Shown here piece by piece: positions 1 to 9,141 of a DNA stretch of 64,000 nt; the stretch's first letter is position 1; each line of letters begins with the position of its first letter. Source of the DNA: an uncultured Clostridia bacterium (lineage in GTDB: Bacteria > Bacillota > Clostridia > TANB77 > CAG-508); contig CAKOVK010000004.1 of NCBI GenBank assembly GCA_934121925.1, positions 1 through 64,000 of the forward strand. Reading direction: 5' to 3'. The translations under genes were made by a program, and so were the position numbers. Below the pieces are notes generated by a model that was not told the origin of the DNA, did no database searches, and saw only the letters and a program-made list of their open reading frames with translations.

Positions 1-224
1 ATTCCCCCGCCTCAAAGGGCTGTCGACGCATTGTTTGTAAAAATTAATATTGTTATCTTTGAACAAATTAATGAAAAGTAAATTTTTCATTAATCCGACA
101 AAGAATGAGACAGTTTAAGTTTATAATCCGTTTAACATAGACTGATAAAATTAAACAAATTCCAAATTATATTACTAAAACATTGTAAAAATTCCAAAGG
201 TATTATATAATTAAATATGCATAT

Positions 225-583
225 GGGGATGTAATTGGTTTCGACAGTAATATAGAAATATAAGTAGCGAGTAGTGGATTCTCGTTGGCCACTTAAAAAA
301 CGAGAAAATAAAAATAAACGCTGATAATACAGAATTAGCATACGCTGCCTAGTTAATGGCGCGTCGTTTTACCATAAGGCCTACTGGTATGGATAAAGCG
401 TCGATTAAAGTAGGAAACAAAATTATTTCTTGCCTTGGAAATAATGGGTATATATAAGGCTACTGAAAATTCAAGTTTGTTTATTAACAAGAATTAGAGG
501 GAATGAATAATAATAAACTACACTTGTAGAAGCTTATATGGAAATGTTATTGGACGAGGGTTCGACTCCCTCCATCTCCACCA
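225..583 (+). ncRNA. ssrA: transfer-messenger RNA (tmRNA)
   Basis: The 5' end GGGGAT pairs with ATCTCC just before the encoded CCA at 581-583, forming the tRNA-like acceptor stem, and the T-arm GGGTTCGACTCCC is present at 558-570. The internal tag reading frame ends in ...ADNTELAYAA then TAG; the LAYAA end matches the known LAYAA/ALAA class of degradation tags. tmRNA rescues ribosomes stalled on broken or undecodable mRNAs and tags the product for proteolysis. The resume codon is inferred to be GCT or GAT just after ATAAAC. The preceding 224 bases show no gene that I recognise. Confidence 0.96.
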
Positions 584-772
584 AAAACATATCTGTTTAA
601 ACTTAATAAACTATATTAAATTTTAAGCAAAAAAATTTTTTATTGAGTTGATTTATGCATAAAAAATGTAAAAGTTGAAAAATTCTAGTTATATTTTACA
701 AAATCAACATAATATGGTATAATATATTAGTAATGATATTCATTCAAAAAAACTTAGTTAGGAGAAAACATC

Positions 773-1177
773 ATGATTATCAAGACAAAAAAAGGCGACA
801 TTCTCAAAGGCAATGAAAATCGGATAGCTTTTGCTGTCAATGTTGAAGGAGTGAATGATGCAGGATTCGCAGGGATGATTTCCAAAAGATTTTGGCCTGA
901 ACTGGCCGACATTGGAGAAACCAAGTTGGGTACAGTGTTAACAAAAAAGGTTGATGGCATTGAGTTCTTTGCTCTCTGCTGTCATTCCTTAGAAACTGGC
1001 TGGGACAATCAGAAGGAAGTTATTAAGGAATGCTTTGATGCAATCCCTGGAGATGAGCCTGTGGCATCAATCTCGATCGGTACTGGACTTATCGGTAGGT
1101 TCAGCGGAGCAAATTTTGGTTTGATCAAGGCAGGAATGGAAGCCTCGAATGCAGAGATAATTCTCTACAATCCGTAA
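773..1177 (+). CDS. macro-domain-like small protein, GC-richer orphan
   Basis: A 134-residue soluble protein starting at ATG 773 after TTAGGAGAAAAC. The pattern of an early AFAVN strand, a glycine-rich GFAGM segment, a mid CCHSLE strand and a late SISIGTGLIGRFSGA loop resembles a macro-like (ADP-ribose-binding) fold, but only weakly, so function is uncertain. Base composition is clearly richer in G and C than all neighbours (codons such as GGC, CTC, TCC, ATC, GTC), which suggests transfer. It carries an in-frame CGG at 821-823 followed by A; a +1 shift there would reach TAG at once. It stands alone with its own terminator. Confidence 0.6.
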   Translation: MIIKTKKGDILKGNENRIAFAVNVEGVNDAGFAGMISKRFWPELADIGETKLGTVLTKKVDGIEFFALCCHSLETGWDNQKEVIKECFDAIPGDEPVASISIGTGLIGRFSGANFGLIKAGMEASNAEIILYNP

Positions 1178-1230
1178 CTGAGAAATGGCAAAGATTTGTA
1201 GATAACTCTACAATATCAGCACCAAAAATA

Positions 1231-1263
1231 AAAAGTTATAGTGAAAGCTATAACTTTTTATTT
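1231..1263 (+). terminator. intrinsic terminator after the macro-like gene
   Basis: AAAAGTTATAG (1231-1241) pairs perfectly with CTATAACTTTTT (1248-1259) around a 6-base loop and is followed by more T residues. It closes the single-gene unit at 773-1177. Confidence 0.85.
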
Positions 1264-1372
1264 TTGAATTGAAATTGGAGGAGTTGAAAAGGAGAAAATG
1301 TGATTAATAATATTGAAAAAATGGTACACAAGCTTTATAATAAATATAATTTGATTTAATAGGAGAACTAAA

Positions 1373-2393
1373 ATGGGAATAATAAATTTTGCGTTATCAG
1401 GAAATTATAAGAGATTTTATAATGATTTAAAAGAAATATCAAAAAAAAACAAAAAACCAGCATTTATAATGTTTATAGACACAGCAATATCAACATTAAT
1501 ATTGGGTTCAGGACTACAAGACTATTTGAATTACAAATTTTATGAAAAGAGTTTTAAAGAAAGAAAAACATATGTAACAATAGGAAATATGGCAAAAGCT
1601 TATGAAACATTAGCAAATATAGAATATGCACCATTTTTCTCTAACAAAGTGAATTTCCATAAGAATTTTAGTGAATTTACAAAAAGAGATTATCTTTCAC
1701 CAGAAGATACATATGAAAATTTTGAAGCTTTTATAAACAAACATAAGGAATTTGTATTAAAACCACAAGTAGGACTTGGAGGCGGAGGAGTAGAAAAAGT
1801 AAACATTGAAGCTATAAAAGACAAAAAACAGTTTTTTGAAGACATAAAGAAAAATAAATGTTTTGTAGAAGAATTAGTAGATCAAGATGAAAATTGGGGA
1901 GCTTTAAGCCCAGATAGTATAAACACTTTAAGAATAATGACTGCTGCAGTAAATGGCAAATCAAAAATAATATTTGCAGCAGCAAGAATAGGCTCACGGA
2001 AAAACAATCGCAGATAACTTCCACCAAGGAGGTAAAGGAGTTTTAGTGGATATAGAAGCTGGAAAACTTGTTGGTAATGGTATAGATAAAAAATTAAACG
2101 AGTCAGAAAAAAGTATAACAAATATTAAGTTTGATGGATTCCAAATTCCATATTGGGAAGAAATAAAAGAAATGGTATTAAAAGCAGCTTTAGTAAATGA
2201 TAAAGTAAATTTAGTTGGATGGGATGTTGCAATATCAAAGAATGGACCACTAATAATAGAAGGAAACCGTGGACCAGGATTTGATCTAGTGCAGATTTTA
2301 TTAAAAAAAGGAACAAAATATATGCTAGATGATTTGTTGCAAGAAGTGAAAGAAGGAAAATTAAAAGAAGAAAAAGAAAAAGCAGTTATATAA
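1373..2393 (+). CDS. ATP-grasp family protein, needs +1 frameshift at CGG
   Basis: Two overlapping-frame pieces (1373-2017 and the frame ending at 2393) join into one 339-residue protein if the C at 1997 is skipped. It belongs to the sugar-transfer-associated type of ATP-grasp: glycine-rich VGLGGGGVEKV loop (around 140-150), a PDSINTLRIMTA segment (about 180-191), a RIGSG.TIADN.HQGG loop across the joint, and a C-terminal VGWDVAISKNGPLIIEGNRGPG metal/ATP site. The neighbouring gene at 2465 is a paralogue with an intact frame, and it confirms that both halves belong together. Zero-frame reading stops at 2015-2017, five codons after CGG. The substrate is unknown; cell-surface or peptide ligation is typical of the fold. 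Confidence 0.85.
1997..2000 (+). other. CGGA +1 frameshift site 1 (ATP-grasp)
   Basis: In-frame codon 209 is CGG, followed by A. The context is TCA-CGG-AAA. Skipping C gives TCA-GGA-AAA-ACA and continues the family sequence (S-G-K-T-I-A-D-N). An alternative is a one-base insertion in the nearby A-run, but the Gly-restoring solution matches the three other sites. Confidence 0.8.
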
Positions 2394-2464
2394 ATTGAAA
2401 TTTGTTTTATTAATTACGTGTACTTTTTTTAATTATATGGTATACTATGTTTTAGGTGATATTA

Positions 2465-3466
2465 ATGGGAAAAATTAAATATTTGTTTAAACGTATTATT
2501 AAAATGGATTATAAAAATATGTTTAAAATAGCAAAGGCTATTGGAAAAAAGACTAAGAAAAATTATATAGCAATACTAATAGATATGATTAAATGTGGAT
2601 TTAAGTATCAAGCAGGGTATTACGATTATCAAGAATTTGAATTTTATAATTTGAATAGTGAACAAAGAAAAACATATTTAACTCGTGGTAAAAATAATGA
2701 GATTGTAAAAAGATTTAACGATAAAACGAGCTTTCATAAGTTTGAAAATAAAGTAGAGTTCAACAAGATTTTTGATAAATACTTAAAAAGAAATTGGATG
2801 GTATTAGAAAACGATAATTATAATGAATTTGAAAAATTCTTTAAAGAAAATAAAGCAATTATTGTTAAGCCAATAGATGATGAAGGTGGCCATGGAGTGG
2901 AGAAATTTGTTTATGATACTTCAACAGATTGTAAGCAAATTTATAATAAACTTATAGAAAACAATCAATTATTAATAGAAGAATGTATAAAACAACATGA
3001 AGAAATGAATAAACTTTACAATAAATCTGTAAATACTATGAGGATGTTTACTTTTTATAAAAATGGAGAGTCATATTTTTTACAAGCTGTTCTAAAAATC
3101 GGAAATGGTGGAGTCGTAGATAATTTCTCAAGTGGAGGAATGTATACTTATGTAAGTAGTGATGGAGATGTCTATGTAGAAGCAATAGACAGAGCAGACA
3201 ATATTTATACTAAACATCCTATTTCTGGTCAAAAAATAGTAGGATTTAAAGTCCCTATGTTTAAAGAGGCAGTAGAACTTGTTAAAGAATGTGCTAAAGT
3301 TATACCAGAAGTTGCATATGTTGGATGGGATGTAGCAATATCTGAAAAAGGACCAGTAATAGTGGAAGGAAACTGTTTCCCTGGGGTTTATCAAGTAAAA
3401 CCTAGTTTGGTAGATAAAAAGGAAGGCTTAATTCCTAAGTATAATGAAATTATGAGAATTTTTTAA
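2465..3466 (+). CDS. ATP-grasp family protein, intact paralogue
   Basis: A 333-residue soluble protein. I chose ATG 2465 because AGGTG at 2454-2458 is well spaced upstream; a GTG at 2456 overlaps that site. It has the same architecture as the preceding gene: DDEGGHGVEKF glycine loop (about 138-148), NKSVNTMRMFTF, a KIGNGGVVDNFSSGG loop, and VGWDVAISEKGPVIVEGNCFPG near the C-terminus. It lies 71 bases after its paralogue and 9 bases before the hydrolase at 3476, so the three may be co-transcribed. Sugar-transfer-associated ATP-grasp proteins often act in envelope or exopolysaccharide metabolism; the substrate is not visible here. Confidence 0.85.
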   Translation: MGKIKYLFKRIIKMDYKNMFKIAKAIGKKTKKNYIAILIDMIKCGFKYQAGYYDYQEFEFYNLNSEQRKTYLTRGKNNEIVKRFNDKTSFHKFENKVEFNKIFDKYLKRNWMVLENDNYNEFEKFFKENKAIIVKPIDDEGGHGVEKFVYDTSTDCKQIYNKLIENNQLLIEECIKQHEEMNKLYNKSVNTMRMFTFYKNGESYFLQAVLKIGNGGVVDNFSSGGMYTYVSSDGDVYVEAIDRADNIYTKHPISGQKIVGFKVPMFKEAVELVKECAKVIPEVAYVGWDVAISEKGPVIVEGNCFPGVYQVKPSLVDKKEGLIPKYNEIMRIF

Positions 3467-3475
3467 GGAGTAAAG

Positions 3476-4357
3476 ATGTTAGAAAAAGTATATTTTGAAT
3501 TAGAAGATAAAGTAGAATTAGTAGGACTACTACATAGTCCAGAAAATACTACAGATGAAGTGATAATTTCAATACATGGAATGCAAAGCAATTGTTTTAA
3601 AAGAAGAGAAGACATATTAGCAAAAGTAATAAATAATGCTGGTATAGCGTATTTTGCATTTGACAATAGGGGCGCAAACCTTATGTGCTATACTAAAAAA
3701 ACAGATGGAACAAAAGCACTAAATGGTGGAAGCGTTTATGAAGATGTTTTAGAAAGCTACTACGACATAAAAGGTGCAATAGAAAAAATGCTAGAATTAG
3801 GATATACAAAAATTCATTTGCAGGGGCATAGCTTAGGGTGCACAAAAATAGTTTATGCATATAATAGATTGAAAAAGGAAAATTATAAAAATTTAGGAAA
3901 CATACAATCAATAATATTACTATCATTGGTAGACCTAGTAGATTTGCAAAAATATGATTTAGGTATTGACAAATACAATAAAATGCTCCAACTTGCAATA
4001 GAAAAGGAAGCAAGAGGCGAAGAAATGGAATTAATGCCATTTGATAGTTTTGATCATCCTATTAGTGTTAAATCATATTTAAGATACTATAGAGATAATC
4101 AAGAAATAGACTTTGCAAAGTTTAATGATAATAATTATGATTTTAAAGAAATTAATAATATTAATATTCCATTATTTTTAAGATGGGGTGAAAATGACTT
4201 AGTAGTTCAAAAACTTGATGAACTGATTGAATTTTTGAAAACTAAGATAAACAATCCTAAATTAGACATTGGTTATATAAAAAATACAGACCACGGATAT
4301 ACAAACAAAGAAGAAGTTTTAGGCGAAGAAATTAAAAAATTTTTAAAAACAGTTTAA
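3476..4357 (+). CDS. alpha/beta hydrolase
   Basis: 293 residues with an AAGGAGTAAAG ribosome site. Hallmarks are an N-terminal strand with HGMQSN (oxyanion region, about 35-40), a DNRGA segment, the nucleophile elbow GHSLG (Ser near 117), an acid in the WGENDLVV region and the catalytic His in DHGYTNKE near the C-terminus. It resembles the small carboxylesterase/DUF1749-like group rather than lipases with a signal peptide; none is seen, so it is cytoplasmic. The tight spacing after the ATP-grasp gene suggests a shared transcript. Substrate unknown. Confidence 0.82.
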   Translation: MLEKVYFELEDKVELVGLLHSPENTTDEVIISIHGMQSNCFKRREDILAKVINNAGIAYFAFDNRGANLMCYTKKTDGTKALNGGSVYEDVLESYYDIKGAIEKMLELGYTKIHLQGHSLGCTKIVYAYNRLKKENYKNLGNIQSIILLSLVDLVDLQKYDLGIDKYNKMLQLAIEKEARGEEMELMPFDSFDHPISVKSYLRYYRDNQEIDFAKFNDNNYDFKEINNINIPLFLRWGENDLVVQKLDELIEFLKTKINNPKLDIGYIKNTDHGYTNKEEVLGEEIKKFLKTV

Positions 4358-4393
4358 TGTAGAAAAATTACATATACCCAGAATAAAAATTCC

Positions 4394-4422
4394 TTGACAA
4401 AAGCAAAAATACAATGTAATAT
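4394..4422 (+). promoter_or_regulatory. sigma-A-type promoter of the riboswitch operon
   Basis: TTGACA at 4394-4399, a 17-base spacer, then TAATAT at 4417-4422. Transcription would start just before the aptamer at about 4432. Confidence 0.8.
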
Positions 4423-4431
4423 ATTAATAGA

Positions 4432-4555
4432 TTTTAAAAGGGAGTAGCTTAAAATTACTAATCAACAACCTCGTTTTAAACTGGTTAGTAAACCTAAACG
4501 GTAAGCAAGACTTTTAAAGAAGCTATGAAAACTAGTTTCTTTAAAAGTCTTTTTG
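4432..4555 (+). ncRNA. yybP-ykoY manganese riboswitch with terminator
   Basis: The conserved AAAAGGGAGTAGC 5' element (4436-4448) and the GCAAGACTTTTAAA 3' element (4505-4518) form the P1 stem, with ATCAACAACC and ACTGGTTAGTAAACC joint regions between, as in known Mn2+ aptamers. The 3' P1 strand is reused in a perfect 14-bp terminator: AGACTTTTAAAGAA (4508-4521) with TTCTTTAAAAGTCT (4537-4550), then T residues. In the family, metal binding stabilises the aptamer and turns expression on. Here it would control the nucleotidase and the P-type ATPase downstream. Confidence 0.88.
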
Positions 4556-4666
4556 ATTTTAAATAAGAAATATTTTAATATTGTAACTTAATATATGAAA
4601 TTTGCAGGTGGGGTGAATTTATTCGCCAATACTTCAAAGAAATTACTAAAAACGAAAGGAGCAACA

Positions 4667-5452
4667 ATGTCATACATAATTAATAAACAAAAATTAAATA
4701 AATTAAAAAATTTAAATAATTATTTTGTGATAACAGATTTTGATAGAACTCTTACAACAGCAGAAAGCGAACCCACAATGGGAGTAATACCACAATATCT
4801 AGGAGGAGAGTGTTTAGAAAAAAGAACTAAAATATATGAACACTATAGGCCATTAGAATTAGACTATACAATTGAAGCAAGTAAAAAACAAGAGATAATG
4901 AAAGAATGGGCAAAAGAAAGCTTTACACTTTTAACACAATATATAACAAAGGAAGGAATACAAAAGGCATTGATAAATGCAGATTTGTATTTAAGACCTG
5001 GTGCAAAAGAATTCTTACAAGAGATGAACAACAACAATATTCCAGTAATAATTATGTCTTCAGGAATAGGAAATATAGTAAAAGCATTTTTAGAAAAAGA
5101 GAACTGTTTGTTTAATAATATAAAAATAGTTTCTAACTTTTTTGAGTTTAATAATGGAATAACAACAATAAATATGAACAATATAATGGCAACATCAAAT
5201 AAAGAGTATAGCAGAATACCAGAGAATATAAGAAACCAGATAGAAGAAAGAGAAAAAGCTTTAGTATTTGGAGACTTAATAGAAGATATAAAAATGATAG
5301 ACAAAGAAAAGTTATCAAAAACCTTAACATTTGGATTCTTGGATGAAAACGTAGAACAAAATCTAGAAAGATATAAAGAAAATTTTGATATTGTTTTAAC
5401 AGAAAACGATAATTTTAATACAGTAAGAAATATTTTAAAGAATGAAGAGTGA
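4667..5452 (+). CDS. HAD hydrolase, UMPH-1-like 5'-nucleotidase
   Basis: 261 residues from ATG 4667, which follows AAAGGAGCAAC; an in-frame ATG at 4595 lacks a good ribosome site. The HAD motif I is DFDRTLT (about 27-33), then a R.LE.Y.PLELD stretch and M.EW typical of the pyrimidine 5'-nucleotidase (UMPH-1/NT5C3) cap, motif II SSG, and motif IV GDLIEDI near 203. It is expected to remove phosphate from pyrimidine mononucleotides with Mg2+ or Mn2+. It is the first gene after the manganese riboswitch, 56 bases before the ATPase gene, so it is probably metal-regulated. It ends in TGA, showing that TGA is a normal stop here. Confidence 0.8.
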   Translation: MSYIINKQKLNKLKNLNNYFVITDFDRTLTTAESEPTMGVIPQYLGGECLEKRTKIYEHYRPLELDYTIEASKKQEIMKEWAKESFTLLTQYITKEGIQKALINADLYLRPGAKEFLQEMNNNNIPVIIMSSGIGNIVKAFLEKENCLFNNIKIVSNFFEFNNGITTINMNNIMATSNKEYSRIPENIRNQIEEREKALVFGDLIEDIKMIDKEKLSKTLTFGFLDENVEQNLERYKENFDIVLTENDNFNTVRNILKNEE

Positions 5453-5508
5453 AGAATTAATAGTGAAAAATACAAAATTCACTCTGCAAATTTAGAAGGA
5501 GGAAAACA

Positions 5509-8211
5509 ATGGCAACAAATTGGTTTAACAAAACAGTAGATGAAGTAGAATCTACACTAAAAACAAATGCAGAAAATGGATTAACAGCAGAAGAAGCAAA
5601 AAAGAGGCAAGAAGAATATGGACTAAATGAATTAAAAGCAAAAAAGAAAAAAAGCTTATTTGTAAAATTTTTAGAACAATTTAAAGATTTTATGATTATA
5701 ATCCTTATAATTTCTGCAATAATTTCTGGAGTCGTTGGAGTAGCACAAGGAGAAGGCTTTACAGATACAATTATTATATTAGTAGTTGTAATAGTAAATG
5801 CAATAATAGGGGTAGCCCAAGAAAACAAAGCAGAAAAATCATTAGAAGCTTTACAAAAATTAAGTTCACACGTTGCAAAAGTTGTAAGAAATGGCAAGCT
5901 TCAAGTTATTCAATCTAAAGAATTAGTTCCAGGAGATATTGTAATATTAGAAACAGGAGACTATGTACCAGCAGACTTAAGAATAATAGAAGCAGTAAAC
6001 TTAAAATCACAAGAAGCTGCTTTAACAGGAGAATCTGTTCCAGTAGAAAAAATGGCTGCAAAAATAGAAGATGAAAAAATAGGAATAGGCGACAGAATAA
6101 ATATGCTATTTTCTTCAAGCTTAATTACTTATGGTAGAGGAAAAGCTGTAGTAGTAGAAACTGGAATGAATACAGAGGTAGGAAAAATAGCAGATATAAT
6201 AAATACAGCAGAAGACCAAGGAACACCACTTCAACAAAAATTAAACAAACTAGGAAAAACGTTAGGAATTGTAGCATTAGCAATATGTGCTGTGATTTTT
6301 GTGGTTGGCCTTTTATATGGTAAAGAACCAATACATATGTTTATGACAGCTGTAAGTTTAGCGGTAGCAGCTATACCAGAAGGCTTACCAGCAGTATTTA
6401 CAATAGTACTTGCAATAGGTGTGCAAAGAATGGTAAAAAGAAATGCAATTGTTAAAAAATTACCAGCAGTAGAAACATTAGGAAGTGCATCAGTAATATG
6501 TTCAGATAAAACTGGAACATTAACACAAAATAAAATGACAGTAGAAAAAGTATTCTGCGATGGAAATCTTGTAAGCTTAGAAGATTCAGCAGATATGATA
6601 GATATTAAAAAATTAGTATATGCAAGTATGCTTTGCAATGATACAAAAATATCAGAAGAACACAAACTTACAGGAGATCCAACAGAAACAGCATTAGTAG
6701 ATATGGCTTTTAAATTAGACTTCGATCCATCAGTATATGGAATGTTCCCAAGAGTAGCAGAAATTCCATTTGATTCAAATAGAAAATTGATGACAACAGT
6801 ACACGAAGAAAACGGAAAATATGTAGTTTATACAAAAGGTGGAGTAGATGAACTTCTAGCAAATTGTAATTCATATATACTAGAAGGAGATATTAAAACA
6901 GATTTAGAAGAATACAAAGAAATAATTAGAAGATACAACATGGAAATGGCACAAAAAGCATTAAGAGTTTTAGCAATGGCATATAAAGTACTAGACCACA
7001 AACCAACAGCAGAAGAAATAAAAGAATTAGAATCTAACTTAACATATATTGGTATGGTAGGTATGATAGACCCACCAAGACTAGAAGTAAAAGATGCAGT
7101 ACAAGAATGTAAAGAAGCAGGAATCAAAACAGTAATGATTACTGGCGACCATAAAATAACAGCAATAGCAATAGCAAAAAGTTTAGGAATACTAGAAAAT
7201 GATGATGAAGCAATTACAGGAACAGAACTAGAGGAAATGAGTGATGAAGAGTTAATTAGAAATGTAAGAAAATATTCTGTATATGCAAGAGTTTCACCAG
7301 AACATAAAGTAAGAATAGTAAAAGCATGGCAAGCAAATGGAGAAACCGTTGCTATGACAGGAGATGGAGTAAATGATGCACCATCACTAAAAATTGCAGA
7401 TATAGGTTGTGCAATGGGAGTAGTTGGAACAGATGTTGCAAAAGAAGCAGCAGATGTTATTTTAACAGATGATAATTTTGCAACAGTTGTGTCAGCAGTA
7501 GAAGAAGGAAGACGTATATATGATAACATTCTAAAAGCAATACAATTTTTATTGTCAAGCAATATAGGAGAAATAGTAGTATTATTTTTAGCAATATTAA
7601 TAACACCATTATTGTCAAAGCAATTTGGAGTAGATATAACATTAATAGAAACATTATTACCAATACACATATTATGGATTAATTTAGTAACAGACTCATT
7701 ACCAGCATTAGCACTTGCAGTAGACCCAGCAGCAGATAATGTAATGAAAAGAAAACCTTTAAAGAATACTAAAAAAGGAATATTTACAAAAGGAATGACA
7801 TGGAGAATAGTATATCAAGGATTAATGATAGGATTAATCACTCTTACTGCTTTTATAATTGGTCTTTCAACACCAGACGTAAGTCAAGATGAAAAGGTAA
7901 AAATAGGCCAAACAATGGCATTTTATGTATTAGCACTTTCAGAATTAGTTCATGTATTTAATATAAGAGATAACAAAAGATCAATATTCAAAACAGGAAT
8001 ATTTAATAATAGCAAACTAATTTTAGCAACAGTAGTATCAGCAAGTTTAATGTTTGTAATACTATTTACACAAGGATTAAGAGATATATTTGGATTAGTA
8101 ATGCTGCCAGCAATGCACGTATTCGAAACAGTAATGTTAGTACTTGCACCAGTAATAATAGTAGAAATATTTAAGTTATTAAAAATAAATACAACAAAAG
8201 ACGAAGAATAG
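5509..8211 (+). CDS. calcium/cation-transporting P-type ATPase (P2 type)
   Basis: A 900-residue integral membrane pump with an AGGAGGAAAAC ribosome site. In order: N-terminal cation-ATPase domain, paired membrane helices (about 60-110), actuator TGES (about 174), PEGLPAV in M4 (the ion-binding PEGL), phosphorylation site SDKTGT (Asp333), KGG nucleotide domain, TGD and GDGVNDAP hinge, and a C-terminal six-helix region. This is SERCA/PMCA-like (YloB/PacL). Full-length, no frame break. It lies in a transcription unit headed by a yybP-ykoY riboswitch, a family frequently found before such pumps, so export of Mn2+ as well as, or instead of, Ca2+ is likely. Confidence 0.93.
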   Translation: MATNWFNKTVDEVESTLKTNAENGLTAEEAKKRQEEYGLNELKAKKKKSLFVKFLEQFKDFMIIILIISAIISGVVGVAQGEGFTDTIIILVVVIVNAIIGVAQENKAEKSLEALQKLSSHVAKVVRNGKLQVIQSKELVPGDIVILETGDYVPADLRIIEAVNLKSQEAALTGESVPVEKMAAKIEDEKIGIGDRINMLFSSSLITYGRGKAVVVETGMNTEVGKIADIINTAEDQGTPLQQKLNKLGKTLGIVALAICAVIFVVGLLYGKEPIHMFMTAVSLAVAAIPEGLPAVFTIVLAIGVQRMVKRNAIVKKLPAVETLGSASVICSDKTGTLTQNKMTVEKVFCDGNLVSLEDSADMIDIKKLVYASMLCNDTKISEEHKLTGDPTETALVDMAFKLDFDPSVYGMFPRVAEIPFDSNRKLMTTVHEENGKYVVYTKGGVDELLANCNSYILEGDIKTDLEEYKEIIRRYNMEMAQKALRVLAMAYKVLDHKPTAEEIKELESNLTYIGMVGMIDPPRLEVKDAVQECKEAGIKTVMITGDHKITAIAIAKSLGILENDDEAITGTELEEMSDEELIRNVRKYSVYARVSPEHKVRIVKAWQANGETVAMTGDGVNDAPSLKIADIGCAMGVVGTDVAKEAADVILTDDNFATVVSAVEEGRRIYDNILKAIQFLLSSNIGEIVVLFLAILITPLLSKQFGVDITLIETLLPIHILWINLVTDSLPALALAVDPAADNVMKRKPLKNTKKGIFTKGMTWRIVYQGLMIGLITLTAFIIGLSTPDVSQDEKVKIGQTMAFYVLALSELVHVFNIRDNKRSIFKTGIFNNSKLILATVVSASLMFVILFTQGLRDIFGLVMLPAMHVFETVMLVLAPVIIVEIFKLLKINTTKDEE

Positions 8212-8225
8212 TATTTAAAAAATAT

Positions 8226-8256
8226 TGTAGGTCGTCATGCTTGGCGACCTACAATG
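8226..8256. repeat. GC-rich palindrome after the ATPase gene
   Basis: TTGTAGGTCG and CGACCTACAA form a perfect 10-bp stem. It resembles the hairpin at 19153-19186 (TGTAGGGG...CCCCTACA) and may be a small dispersed REP-like repeat. There is no strong T-run, so terminator function is uncertain. Confidence 0.6.
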
Positions 8257-8349
8257 CCATAAAAATTTTAAAAAATTACAAATAAAATTAATTAAAGATA
8301 TTGACACTTTGCATATAAAATGCTACAATAATCAATGTCAACAAAATAT

Positions 8350-8432
8350 GCGGATGTGGCGGAACTGGCAGACGCGCTGGTCTTAGGAACCAGTACTTCG
8401 GTGTGGGGGTTCAAGTCCCTTCATCCGCACCA
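8350..8432 (+). tRNA. tRNA-Leu (anticodon UAG)
   Basis: Acceptor GCGGATG pairs with CATCCGC; the anticodon stem CTGGT/ACCAG holds loop CTTAGGA, giving anticodon TAG (reads CUA). It has a long variable arm (TACTTCGGTG), T-arm GGGGTTCAAGTCCC and an encoded CCA at 8430-8432, as expected for a class II leucine tRNA. Confidence 0.97.
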
Positions 8433-8436
8433 GAGA

Positions 8437-8465
8437 AGAGATTAGCTTTAGCTAATCTCTTTTTG
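8437..8465 (+). terminator. terminator after tRNA-Leu
   Basis: AGAGATTAGC and GCTAATCTCT form a perfect stem around TTTA, followed by TTTT. Confidence 0.92.
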
Positions 8466-8527
8466 TTATTGAAACAAAGATATTGTAAAATGAATAATTT
8501 TATGCTACTTTATATATGGTGATTATT

Positions 8528-8974
8528 ATGAAATTTACAACGCTATGTTATATAGAAAAAAATGATAAATACTTAATGCTATATAGAAATAAAAAAGAAA
8601 ACGATTTAAATGAAGGAAAATGGATTGGAGTAGGGGGAAAATTTGAAGAAAGGGAATCTCCAGAAGAATGTTTAGTTAGAGAGGTAAAAGAAGAAACAGG
8701 TCTAACATTAACAAAATACAAATTGAGATGTATGGTAACATTTGTATCAGATAAATGGGAAACAGAGCACATGTATGTATTTACAGCAAGTGAATTTGAA
8801 GGAAAACTTAAAGAATGCAATGAAGGTACTTTACAATGGATCGATAAAGATAAAATATTAGAATTACCAACATGGGAAGGTGATAGATTCTTTTTTGAAA
8901 AAATGCAAAAACAAGAAGAATTTTTTACAATGAAAGTAGAATATAAAGGAGATAAGCTAGTAAAATGTAAATAA
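8528..8974 (+). CDS. Nudix hydrolase (8-oxo-dGTPase-like)
   Basis: 148 residues from ATG 8528 (GGTGAT upstream at 8517-8522). The Nudix box GGKFEERESPEECLVREVKE..GL matches GX5EX7REUXEEXGU, and the W.GVGGK lead-in matches MutT/NUDT1-like 8-oxo-dGTP diphosphatases. It would hydrolyse oxidised or other nucleoside triphosphates to monophosphates. It is monocistronic, lying between the tRNA terminator and the hairpin before the response-regulator gene. Confidence 0.85.
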   Translation: MKFTTLCYIEKNDKYLMLYRNKKENDLNEGKWIGVGGKFEERESPEECLVREVKEETGLTLTKYKLRCMVTFVSDKWETEHMYVFTASEFEGKLKECNEGTLQWIDKDKILELPTWEGDRFFFEKMQKQEEFFTMKVEYKGDKLVKCK

Positions 8975-9055
8975 TAATTTTAATATTAATTTAATCTTTA
9001 AAATTTATAATACAAATATCAACAAAGGAAAGACTAAATTAATATCACCCCAAAA

Positions 9056-9118
9056 GTAGGAAAAGAAAAGATTATTTCCATCAAACAAACCCGTAATCTT
9101 TTCTTTTCTTACAAATTT
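9056..9118 (+). promoter_or_regulatory. leader hairpin before the response regulator
   Basis: AAAAGAAAAGATTA (about 9061-9074) pairs with TAATCTTTTCTTTT (about 9093-9106) around a 17-19 base loop and is followed by CTTAC. It sits in a 167-base leader between the Nudix gene and the response regulator. It could be an intrinsic terminator or attenuator; no known riboswitch motif is seen. Confidence 0.5.
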
Positions 9119-9141
9119 TAATTTTCAAGAAAGGAAAATTT

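Noticed and set aside
4595..4666. N-terminal extension of the nucleotidase
   Set aside because: No ribosome site for ATG 4595; it directly follows the riboswitch terminator, and ATG 4667 has AAAGGAG and fits the family start.
4864..8000. Long antisense open frames, for example 6828-7670 and 4864-5475 on the minus strand
   Set aside because: They are mirror images of strongly conserved plus-strand genes, rich in Leu, Ser and Ile from AT-rich complement, with no ribosome sites.
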